DNA of 64,000 bases, taken from Chrysogorgia sp. JL179-B06 (Eukaryota > Cnidaria > Anthozoa > Scleralcyonacea > Chrysogorgiidae). Numbering within the stretch: position 1 is the stretch's first letter; the number at the start of each line of letters is the position of its first letter. The notes under the pieces are model-generated. The model saw only the letters and a program-made list of their open reading frames with translations. It had not been told where the DNA came from and ran no database searches. The stretch lies in contig JAYKKM010000428.1 in assembly GCA_035772405.1 (NCBI GenBank), positions 6,846,001 to 6,910,000 on the forward strand. The letters run 5' to 3'. Shown one piece after another: positions 12,755 through 22,645 of this stretch. Made by a program: the position numbers and the translations under genes.

Positions 12755-14584
12755 CTTATAGAAAATAATGAAAATAATTTTTCACAAAAGTCAAACATTT
12801 AAAAAATTCACATTTCCTTCTAAAACAACTGTATTCGGGGGGATGCTTTGAGAGGCTCGTACGTTAAGTACTCGATCTTCTGGAATATAGTGGTTCCTAC
12901 TTCTCGCGTATGGGATATAACCAATGAGGACTATGTTCCGTGTAAAAAGTGAAGCCAAATATGAGACGGACATGGAGGCCGATTTTATACGTCAGTTCCA
13001 GTCTTTTCACGACATTTTACCTTTTTACGGTTTTGTTTGGTTCTGTTACGAAATCATTTAAAAGAACGAAAAGAAGTCCTCGCAGGAAGTGAAACCAACA
13101 AACTTTCAGTAACCGATTACTTGAAAATGATTTAGCAATGTTCTGTGACTTAGTCACATCAGTTGTCTAAAAATGGGCGGAAAACGATAAAAAAAACTTG
13201 TTTTAACGGTAAAAAGAAATTTTTTACCGTTTTTCTCTCAAGAATTTTTTGAGGTGGAGACCTTTTTGAGGTGGAGACCTTTTGGTCATTTTGTGTTAAT
13301 TCTACAATTTGTTTATATAAAAAAGTACCATGATTGTAACTCGGCTTGACCTTTGTCTTTGGCATAATTGAGAAAAATAGAAAAGTTGCGTGAGAGAAAT
13401 TGACTCACCTCCATGTCCGTCATGTTAGGCTTCACTTTTACCCAGCCAAAGACCAGACAATTCTATGTAGAGCTCACTAAATATAACTGCTCGTAATCAC
13501 TCACCGCTGATGCGGATCAGCTCTCGGCTCGTTCTGCACAGCGTTCTTACTTTTAAGGAAATTTCCTTAAACTGAGGAAATTTTGACTTTTTAAGGAGGT
13601 TTTAAGGAATTAAATTATTCTAAGAAATTATTCTAAATAATTTCTAAGAAATTTCTGGATATTTCCTGAAATATTTATTTCTCAGAATAGTGTACAACGA
13701 TATAAAAAAATGTGTTGAAGTCAATCTTAAGGTGTCTCCTTGATGGTTGCTAATTTGGCGGAAAATCAACTGATAATGGCGGGAAATTTTAAGACGTCAC
13801 ACGCGTAAAATAGCCCGAAAATAAACACGAATATCTTCCGTTTCCTTTAGTGAATTGTTTGAAAGCACACTTCAAGATGAAGCTTAAATCTTTCAACAAA
13901 AAATTCTATCCGACATTTTTTATGCTTAATGTTAAAAAACGTTGTGTATGGTGATATCGATAAAACCATCTGGACAACACTAAATTTATTTTTCACTGGT
14001 ATGTTTCTCGAACAATTTCCCACAGTTCTGAATTTTGAAGAAATTTCACCAAAGCAAACGCAAGAAATGGTAAGGAAAAGATTCAAAATATCAAAAAATG
14101 TAATATTTTAGATTCGTTGTTGCCATAGCAACGATACTGAAAAGGGAAATAACAATACAAGAATAATTGATCACTAATCTTAATGGCGAATTTTATAGGG
14201 GAAAAAACTAGGCTACCTTAAGCACTTTAGTCCAACATTGTTAGGAATTATGTGGAAAGCATTGTATGGAAAACCACAGGGAGCCATCTTAAAGAACATA
14301 ATTCATCACTCCGTGAGTTACCTCCTCAAGATGTGAAAATGCTCAGCTGAGTGGTGTTGTAAAGAGAACAAGAACGACGTTGAGTTACTCTTGGGACTAA
14401 AAATTATTCATTTTCTTTGTTTTGTTTGAATATATATTTTTCTTTTCAATGACATCGTCTTTGATATTCCATTCTAAAATTCATTAATAATTCATGAGTA
14501 ATTAAACCAATAGCATGTAAGCATTCGGTCACATGATGCTGTTTGGATACCCCGGTCAAACACCGCCAGACAAAAGATTTCAGC
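12755..14584. other. Unassigned DNA with small inverted repeats
   Basis: No gene is supported. Segments at 12949-12979 and 13409-13441 are inverted copies of each other (GACGGACATGGAG-type). A 17-bp unit containing GAGGTGGAGACC is doubled at 13250-13285. The region 13560-13680 is AT-rich and rich in self-complementary TTTCTAAGAAATT-like words. Confidence 0.45.
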
Positions 14585-14652
14585 TGCATACGTAATTAAG
14601 ATATTTGATCCAAACACTAGTGTTTGGATCAAATATCTTAATTACGTATGCA
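14585..14652. repeat. Perfect 68-bp palindrome
   Basis: The two 34-bp halves are exact reverse complements about the central ACTAGT and contain TTGATCCAAACACT. There is no spacer. A spaced hairpin with the related word GATATCCAAACACT lies 330 bp further on. Confidence 0.9.
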
Positions 14653-14975
14653 AAATCAAGTCAGCAAACAAATTCACACACAAAATTCCTTTATTCACTC
14701 TTTGTCGTCTACCACAAATCTAATGTTACAGCCAGTAAACACACACTTGTCCAGTTTAATACTCGCAGAAACAAAACCCTCTACCATGCATCACAATCAT
14801 CTCAACTCCACTATTTAATTTATCATTATCTATTCATCGTGGAAAACCCACTTCAGTTATGCATTGTGTAATATCTCAATAGAATTCCGAATTACGATAT
14901 CCTTCCTTAGAAATTCTATTCAAATCAGCAAACGAAAACATTCTCTTACCTCTCCATTCATTTCAGAAGCTACCC

Positions 14976-15075
14976 ACCGGGATATCCAAACACTCGAAAA
15001 CAATGGACAAAAACACTCGCGCTGCGCGCTCGTGTTTTCACCATTATTTTCTCGTGTTTGGATATCCCGGTGAAA
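14976..15075. repeat. Hairpin element (MITE-like)
   Basis: The ends CACCGGGATATCCAAACACT and its reverse complement enclose a smaller inverted pair, ACACTCGCGCTGCGCGCTCGTGT-like, at the centre. Near-perfect stem of about 45 bp. Confidence 0.75.
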
Positions 15076-15717
15076 CACTCGCTCTCGTTGTTCATATATT
15101 GCATCTCAAACTCATTAATAATTTATGAGGAAAACAGAAAGGAAAATCATAACCGAGACGTTGTTTGTAAATGTGGTCTTAATTAGCATAACATTTCGGC
15201 AACTTTCAGCTCGATTTTCTCTTAAAATACTGATTTGTTTGAGATGCGACCGAATTTTTAACACATTTCGAGGTGTTTGGAAATCAGGTAATAAACGGCT
15301 TTCGGAGTGTATGATATATTACTTATAGCTCGTTTTACAAGGTCGCTACTAGAAAGGAGGGACTCGGAATAGAATGAAATAAACATATCTAAAAAATAAA
15401 ATTTTACAAAAAATTTCATTAAATTCTTACTCGTGTCCTGTATTTCGTCATCGGACGTTTTGTGCTGTGACTCTTTGCCGCCGCTTGCCATCACTAGTCA
15501 AAACCTGAAAAATAATCGAGCCTTATAATCTAATTGTTTAAGAGACGTCATCGCTGAGATTGCCTGTTCAGTTTTATGGGGAGAACTTTCCTTTCATTCG
15601 AATGCATTGAACGCCTAATTGCAATATTACAGAGTGACTACCCAAGAGAAAGAAGCATAATTCTAATCCGGTTGGTAAACTGTAGCTCACGGCAGTCAAT
15701 TTATCCCGGGCGTTCTG
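15076..15717. other. Unassigned host DNA
   Basis: AT-rich with no supportable gene. Short open frames here lack domains and splice support. Confidence 0.4.
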
Positions 15718-15999
15718 TGATCCCCTCCTGCAAGCAATCATCTTCTGGACGATCTTTTTATTAGTATTAGTATTAAGGCTAGTATTAGAAAACCATTAGG
15801 CGGATGGTTAGAAAACGCATTAGGCGGGGGGTTAGGGTTAGGGTGTAAGTTGTTTTGAGGTTAGCAGTTCTATGATGTATTTCATCATACAGGAATGTCC
15901 AATCGTATAATAGCAGTACTATCTCTCATTTCGTCTCAACTCTCGCGGATACTAAAAAATCGTCCAGAAAACGATTGCTTGCGGGAGGAGGTCACACAT
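15718..15999. repeat. Foldback element with TTAGGG-like core
   Basis: Inverted arms at about 15718-15770 and 15951-15999 (TCCCCTCCTGCAAGCAATC and its near complement, then TCTGGACGAT). The core holds GGTTAGGGTTAGGGTG, a telomere-like run. Confidence 0.6.
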
Positions 16000-17395
16000 A
16001 TTTATATATGATTTCATAATAATCCTCAGGGTAACATGAAAGTGTGCTATTTAATCCATTTTAAGAGCTCGAAATATTTTTGTTTCTTATCTGTAAGGAT
16101 TGTACAGTATTTCAATTCTATTTCGTAATCATTCTCAGGCACACCTAAAAAATAAACAACCCTCGGAAAATAAGCCCCCCGAAACTCATCCCCCAGAAAA
16201 TAAGCCCTCCGAAAATTAGCTCCGCATATTTTAGGCAAAACATTCCTTACAATAATGAACTTTATTTATAGTGCTACTGCGATGAAAATTGTGTGTTTTG
16301 AAAAATTAAATTTGCCACTTGAAATAAACCTATACTATTTAAATATTCTAAATTCGAAAACATTTTGGAAATTGAATGAAGTAATGAGGAGAGAAATGTT
16401 CGTGAGACAAGAGACGAAAATATCCATCGCCATTATTAAGTTGTCGCTTCATCGGCCCGCAAATTCTAACCAGCGGTCTGCTTTATGACGTTATCCAATC
16501 AACCTGGTTCTTGTTGCATGTTCCATGCCAGCTGAATTTGCATCGCTTTCTTGACCTTTGTACTGCAAGACTTATAAATGTCATCAAGTGACAATGATAA
16601 TATCTAAAATATCTAAAATCGTATCTATAAAAGTTTCCCTGTTGATTGAATGACGTCACAACTTGTACTCGATCCAGTACTTTCCGAGTAGCTCCACAGT
16701 TCGAAATAGTTTGTCAAATAACTAGCTGGCGACGAGCGGTCAATGGCAAACGTAGAAAGAATTGCCAAAATATATAGTACTTCCAATTCGAATTGGGAAA
16801 AATATTTTGAGAGTACCCGACATCTTAGGCATTAAAATAAGTAGCACTATAAGGAAATATAAGCCCATCGGCTTACAATATAACTACTTTGAAACGCAAA
16901 ATTCCCTCCAATAATAAGCCCTCCGAATATAAGCTTATAAAAAAGTCCTTTGTACAAATATAAACCCAAGGTTTATATTCAGAAGTTTATGCTATTTCTC
17001 GTCATGACTAACTGCTCGAGTCATTAATTTCTTTCAAAGCTTTACATGGCCAGGCATCTATTTATATTATTGATTTATTAACTAAATATAAACCTACTCG
17101 TGCTTTGAGATAATCTACCGAAATCTGTTACATGAGCCAAAATCCAAAACGGTGACCCAAAACTGTGGAATTCATTACCACATGCATTAAATTAGAAGCA
17201 TTGATGTTTTAAGTAGTTTTAAGTCAGCACTTAAGACTTTTCTTTTTTCAAAATTAATAGTTTTTTGTTCATAGTGGAAATATATGTAGTAGGATTTATC
17301 TTATAATGAAACTGTAATTAGTTTTATAAGTAACATTAAGAATATATTGTTGTAAGAGCATTGAGACTATTGTATAATGCTCCTGCTGTAATACG

Positions 17396-17433
<38 letters not shown>

Positions 17434-17577
17434 TTTTCGTCGACTCAGCAGTGTTAGTTTTTCAGCGGGTTAATCTAGTCATATGACGATACATTTTTGT
17501 TTGTGTTAATATACATGTATACACTGCTATAGTGAATGTGGGAGAGCTTCCAGTAGCTCATATCCTCAGAAAAATCA
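16000..17577. other. Unassigned host DNA
   Basis: No gene supported. An (ATT)n microsatellite lies at about 17398-17431. Short phrases around AATAAGCCC.CCGAAAAT repeat at 16160-16220 and 16905-16935. Confidence 0.45.
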
Positions 17578-17656
17578 TTCTGAGGACAGGAATCGAACCT
17601 GTAACATCTGATTGCCGCTGAGACGCTCTAACCATTTATTTGAGCTACCGAGACTC
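17578..17656 (-). repeat. tRNA-like SINE head
   Basis: Read on the minus strand it shows box A (TAGCTCAAAT...GGTTAGAGC) and box B (GGTTCGATTCC). Tandem copies of the ACAGGTTCGATT part follow at 17705-17775 on the plus strand. The widened D-loop and the damaged flanking arm argue for a SINE, not a functional tRNA. Confidence 0.55.
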
Positions 17657-17856
17657 AGTTGTATAAATCGAAACAGTACATCATTGTAACCTTTGCTCCC
17701 TATCTGAGTCTTACAGGTTCGATTACAGGTTTACAGGTTTACAAGATTACAGGTTCGATTTCTGTCCGGGACTGGAATCATTTTCCTGAGGAAATTATAT
17801 GAGCGTGATGATCGTATATTTTTATTTTATAACTTGCGCTAGTTTGTTGTTATTAA

Positions 17857-17862
17857 GATACA
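17857..17862. other. Target-site duplication, left (GATACA)
   Basis: The six bases immediately before the terminal AG of the Polinton. Its partner is found in reverse complement at 48686-48691, directly before the displaced right terminus. Six-bp duplications are the known signature of Polinton integration. Confidence 0.85.
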
Positions 17863-17868
17863 AGTAGG

Positions 17869-17871
<3 letters not shown>

Positions 17872-17910
<39 letters not shown>
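17872..17910. repeat. Terminal poly-C tract
   Basis: 39 consecutive Cs starting 9 bp inside the Polinton end. The displaced right terminus has the same tract at 32 Cs (48701-48732), a length difference expected from slippage. Confidence 0.95.
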
Positions 17911-18260
17911 ATATACGCCCCAAAGGGATGCCGCCTCATTAAAAAGTCATTAAGAAGTGAAACAATGGTGCATGTTCGGTCAACATGCGGATCACTTTTG
18001 GGTGATTAACGGATAGAATAGTACACTAACTTGAACCTCATTGGTGAATTTTCAGTCGGACCTCTGCGAAGACATCTCCCTCTTCTTCGCGCGTTCCGAG
18101 GCAGAACAAAGAGCGTTGCGTACAAAAAGTAATTAGTATTGTTAGCGTGACGAACGCGTTGCACATGTGAGGGACGGAAGTAATTACCTCTAAGCCTCTT
18201 TCACCTTTACGATCCCTAACCCTAGTCTCGTGTACCTTTGGAACCCCCATCGTATGCTGT

Positions 18261-18600
18261 CTCTGTGTTGCGAACGAAAGTAAGCCTCGTAGACACCCAA
18301 TCCCATTCCACCTTCATAACCCTAAATTGGAATATCACCGATTTCATTTCCGACTCCTTGACTCTCATTGGGAGTCGTGCGATTGCCTAAGCGTTCGGCT
18401 GAGCCTATATATCTTAGCGTTCGACTGAACCTGCGTTTTCACCGCATATACATACAAAGAGATGAACCCTAATAATTTTGGCCGTATTATGGCTTATCTC
18501 GTTTTAGTGTACACAATTCCTATGATGAAGAAACACTTAGGGAAACAGTTCGAAGAACTGTTCAAGATCTCAAACATATTGAAAAAATATAAAGTTAATC
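18261..18600. repeat. TIR internal repeat, copy A
   Basis: About 340 bp repeated in diverged form at 20362-20735. Shared phrases are TGTGTTGCGAACGAAAGTA, CCGACTCCTTGACTCTCAT, AGCGTTCGACTGAACCT, GAGATGAACCCTAATAATTT and ATGATGAAGAAACACTT. A third, shorter relative lies at 18705-18810. One frame reads EETLRETVRRTVQDLKHI, and the other copies show related words (EETLRETV, EETIRKM), which hints at a decayed repetitive coding segment. Confidence 0.7.
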
Positions 18601-20361
18601 GTCTTGGTTAAACTGGATGACTCGGCTATTTTATGACGCCGTTGTCATGATGTATATTCACGTTGTTAAGGTTAAGATTTGCATACATGTTCATGAATTT
18701 GGCGAATTATCGCTAATTATCTCGCGTTAGTGTAGGGGATTCCAATGGGGGAAGAAACCCTTCGGGAAACAGTGTGAAGAACTGTTCTAGATCTCAAACG
18801 TATCGACATAGTTGTTTTGGCGTAAAGTATTCTGAAGAAACCATTCGCAAAATGATCAGGAATTACAAAATAAGGCTTCCTGGCCAACTTATCCTACGGC
18901 CGATATTTGCATATTTCGCCTGAAAGCATGTGTTTACAAGGGCACTTATGGAGATATATAAAACCTTATTAATACGTGACACAAATATAGAGTTAAAAAA
19001 TATGTATACCAGTTACAAACGTATACATGTTTTTCAACGTTTACTTTAACGGGGCATACCTAACAGAAACGAATTAGTATTTTTAGCCTTTCACCTTTAC
19101 GACTCTTAACCCTAGTCTCGTGTACCTTTGGGACCCACCATGGTATTGTATTAGGCCCGTTTAGGCCCTATCTGGCCTTCTTTGGCCCGATAAGGCCTTT
19201 TGGCCCGTTCGTATAGGAGGGAGTTTATACGGTCATCACTCTCCCATCTCTTGTCCTCGTGAAAGGTTCGAAAGTTTTCTCCGAAATGTAGGCATCGAGA
19301 TTTGTAAGTCCGTAAGAATCGTGATTATAAATGATTGATTTGAACAAATAACGTTCGAAACTAATAAAGTCCCTGTACAAGAACAAAAACCCTAACCATA
19401 ACCATAACCATAACCATAACCCAAATAAAAACTCTAGTCCTAGCCCTGAAATAAAGGAATACTAACCTTACTTTTAAACTAAAGATTTCAATTATGTAAT
19501 ACACGAAGTAAGAGCCCCATTTTGACTATTTGCGATATTCGCCTATTTGCGAATAGCATTTGAGGAAATTTCTAGCGGGGAATTCAAAATAGAGCTTTTT
19601 GGTAATGTTTAAAGACAGATATCTCGGACACGAATGGACAAAATCGAAAACCGTAAAAGAACTTATCAGCTATTTTTGCGTCCTCTATACAGAGAGAACT
19701 AAAATTTATGGAGGGTTAAAATGATCGAGCTTTAAATTTGGCTGACTCAGTTCATTTTCAAAGTTATTGTGTACCTAAAAACCTGTATAGAGGGACATCA
19801 AAGATTGTTCAACGGTAAAAGTGTCCAAATAGATGGATTAAATCTTTAACGCGTTTATGATGAAATCAGTGAAACCTAGCGACTTTAACGTATAACCTAA
19901 GGGCTTCTCTGGACGAAGCGAAGCCGTACGAAGAACGAATTTTGAATCGTATTGACTTGTCAAACGAAGCGAAGGTTGAGTGCTCACTTGGACAATAGCC
20001 CGTGGGTCGTTAAGAGGCATTAGTGGTGCAACTCACAAATATTTGCATGTCTTGGGAATATTTAATTGATTTGAGGGTACACACTAGGATATTTATGGGT
20101 AAACCGGCATTAGTCAATATGGGATAATTAGGGATATTTATCATCCATGACTTCGATGTGAGGCGTTCTTAACACTAATTAAGTATTCCCTCTATTCATT
20201 CTAACTCTAACCTCTTCAAACGCATTCATTTGCCTGTAAGCGAAATAAAACTTTATCAAAATTGCTTTTCTAGATACAATCGAAATAGAACTTTAACGCG
20301 GTTTGCTAAGGTTTATTTGGCTGAATCAGACCATTCGAGAAGCCAAAGCTAGAGCCTAGGC

Positions 20362-20735
20362 GGCTCTCTGTGTTGCGAACGAAAGTATAATTAGCGTCAT
20401 GAAAACGCCTCACATCCCGTGTAGACTCCTAACCCTAAATTTAATTATATTTGGAATATCACCGATTCCAATTCCGACTCCTTGACTCTCATCGGGAGTT
20501 GTGCGATTGCCTTAGTCTTCGACTGCACCTATATGTCTGTCTCAGCGTTCGACTGAACCTAGTGTGTTTTCGCCACATCTATACAAAGAGATGAACCCTA
20601 ATAATTTTTTGCCGTATTATGGCTTATCTCGCTTTAGTGTACACAATTCCTATGATGAAGAAACACTTCGGGAAACAGTGCGAAGAACTGTTCAAGATCT
20701 CACACATATTGACTTGGAAAAAATATAAATTTAAA
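20362..20735. repeat. TIR internal repeat, copy B
   Basis: Diverged direct copy of 18261-18600. Both copies are mirrored in the right TIR (about 45379-45750 and 47514-47852), so the duplication predates the present TIR pair or was homogenised between the repeats. Confidence 0.7.
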
Positions 20736-20880
20736 CGGCATTGCGTTACAGCGTTGCTATGCTAATGCTTATTGAGATTAGCAAACCATTTGTCGGACTT
20801 TCACCAACTACCCTCGGAAGAAAGGCAATCTATAATTGTCAGGCGAGTGATGAAAATACACTTTAATTTCATTTTATTCC

Positions 20881-21297
20881 TTAATACACATTACGTGTTG
20901 TTACAGCAGTCACAAAAATTAATAACGCGTGGTAAGAGTGTTTATCGGCTTCTCTGACAAACATTAACTCGCTTTTCCTTCTTTTTTTCTCTCGCTGCAT
21001 ATTGGTGTAGCTGATTAACCAATATGATATCTTGTCGTTGCGATATGAACTGCGTTTCTCATTAGGATTCCAAGGCTGTATCGTTTCTTCTTTAGCTTTT
21101 GTAACCGTTTTCTGTAGTGTTTTTCTTTCCTTTAGTTTTAGGATTGTGTGTGCCCGAAGTAATTGCGTGTTCAAATCTTCGTCTTTTCGGTTCTCCACAA
21201 GTCGGTTCTCCAAAACACACCAAATGGCCCGGAGGGCCTTTTTCGCGACCCTGTGGCCCGTTTGAGAAATATACCTACTATCCCCGCTCACCTCCAT
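20881..21297 (-). CDS. TIR open frame, doubtful gene (left copy)
   Basis: An ATG frame of 138 codons begins at 21297 and reads outward. It is Lys/Arg/Glu-rich with no known domain. Its first part (SGDSRYISQTGHRVAKKALR) comes from a GGCC-rich repeat also present at 42070-42180, and the right TIR copy is shortened by a 2-bp GA difference. It could be a small TIR gene, but repeat-derived coding and the frame change in the other copy make this weak. Confidence 0.2.
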   Translation of the reverse strand: MEVSGDSRYISQTGHRVAKKALRAIWCVLENRLVENRKDEDLNTQLLRAHTILKLKERKTLQKTVTKAKEETIQPWNPNEKRSSYRNDKISYWLISYTNMQREKKRRKSELMFVREADKHSYHALLIFVTAVTTRNVY

Positions 21298-21329
21298 GAA
21301 TACCTCTCCCTCACAATTCACCCATCCAC

Positions 21330-21985
21330 CCCTCAAAAGTTAAAAGTTAAAGCAAAGTTAAAGTTTAAGTGAACATAAAGTTAAAGTAAAGTTTAAAAGT
21401 TAAAGTAAACATAAAGTTAAAGTAAAGTTAAAAGTTAAAGTAAAGTTAAAAGTTAAAGTTAAAAGTCAACGCAAAGTTAAAGTTAAAAGTTAAAGCAAAG
21501 TTAAAGTAAAGTTAAAAGTTAAAGTAAAGTAAAAAGTTAAAGTAAACATAAAGTTAAAGTAAAGTTAAAAGTTAAAGTTAAAAGTTAAAGTTAAAAGTTA
21601 AAGTAAAGTTAAAAGTTAAAGTTAAAAGTCAACGCAAAGTTAAAGTTAAAAGTTAAAGCAAAGTTAAAAGTTAAAGTTAAAAGTCAACGCAAAGTTAAAG
21701 TTAAAAGTTAAAGCAAAGTTAAAGTAAGTTAAAAGTTAAAAGTTAAAGTAAAGTTAAAAGTTAAAAGTCAACACAAAGTTAAAGTTAAAACAAAGTTAAA
21801 GTAAAGTTAAAAGTTAAAGTGAAGTTAAAGTAATACCTCTCCCTCACAATTCACCCATCCACCCCTCAAAAGTTAAAAGTTAAAGCAAAGTTAAAGTTAA
21901 AGTGAACATAAAGTTAAAGTAAAGTTGAAAGTTAAAGTTAAAAGTTAAAGTTAAAGTAAAGTTAAACGTTAAAGTTAAAAGTTAA
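21330..21985. repeat. AAAGTTA-type tandem array
   Basis: About 650 bp of short units (AAAGTTAAAAGTTAAAGTA, with occasional GTCAACGCAAAGTT and AACATAAAGTT). The strand bias is extreme: almost no C and a purine/T-rich plus strand. The same array occurs at 44115-44775 in the right TIR and inside the palindromic insertion. Confidence 0.95.
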
Positions 21986-22158
21986 AAGTAGTATAGCAAG
22001 TGGGGCTGCGAGCCCAATCGACCTCAACCGTGAATATAAATGCCAAAACATCACCAAATTTGGCCAAGTCACGACTCGACAAATTTGGTGATGTTTTGGC
22101 ATTTATATTCACGGTTGAGGTCGAATAAGCCCACAGCCCCACTTGCTATACTACTACA
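21986..22158. repeat. TIR hairpin element
   Basis: A long hairpin with ends GTAGTATAGCAAGTGGGGCT and their reverse complement. The stem contains CCAAAACATCACCAAATTTG, and the loop region is a short AAGTCACGACTCG. Arms are about 75 bp with few mismatches. A full mirror copy is at 41101-41271. It may be a MITE captured in the TIR or a functional cruciform. Confidence 0.85.
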
Positions 22159-22244
22159 GCGGTCGTTAATTTGGCTTGACACACCCCTCTCCACCGATTA
22201 ATGTCAAACACACGCGAGACTTGTGAAACAATACTGAATTTATA

Positions 22245-22545
22245 CCAAACCACATTTCAGTCAAGTTTAAAAATAGTCGTTTCAACATTTTCACAAATTT
22301 GTTAAATCACATTTAAAAAATAGAGAGTGTCGTTTCAACATTTTCACAAATTTGTCGAATCATATTTAAAAAAATAGTCGTTCCAACATTTTCGCAAATT
22401 TACCAAATCACATTTAAAAATAATCGTTCCAACATTTTCACAAATTTGTCAAATCACATTTAAAAAATAGTCGTTTCAACATTTTCACAAATTTGTCAAA
22501 TCACATTTAAAAAAATAGTCGTTTAAACATTTTTACAAATTTATG
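22245..22545. repeat. Six 47-bp iterons (left)
   Basis: Six head-to-tail units of about 47 bp carrying CACATTTAAAAA, TAGTCGTTTCAACATTTT and CACAAATTTGTCAAAT. They sit between the polymerase stop codon and the TIR hairpin. The mirror array is at 40715-41030. Iterons beside polymerase genes can mark origins or enhancers, but nothing here proves it. Confidence 0.85.
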
Positions 22546-22645
22546 TGTCGTAAAAGTGTCTCACGCGTGATAAAATTGCCACCTGTTATGCAAATTAGGT
22601 TATTGCCACCTGTTAATAATAGATTAGTCCGTTTGTTCACTATTT

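Noticed and set aside
21117..21372. Plus-strand frames in the TIR (21032-21372 and mirror 44739-45079)
   Set aside because: Shadows of repeats and of the opposite-strand frame, without conserved motifs.
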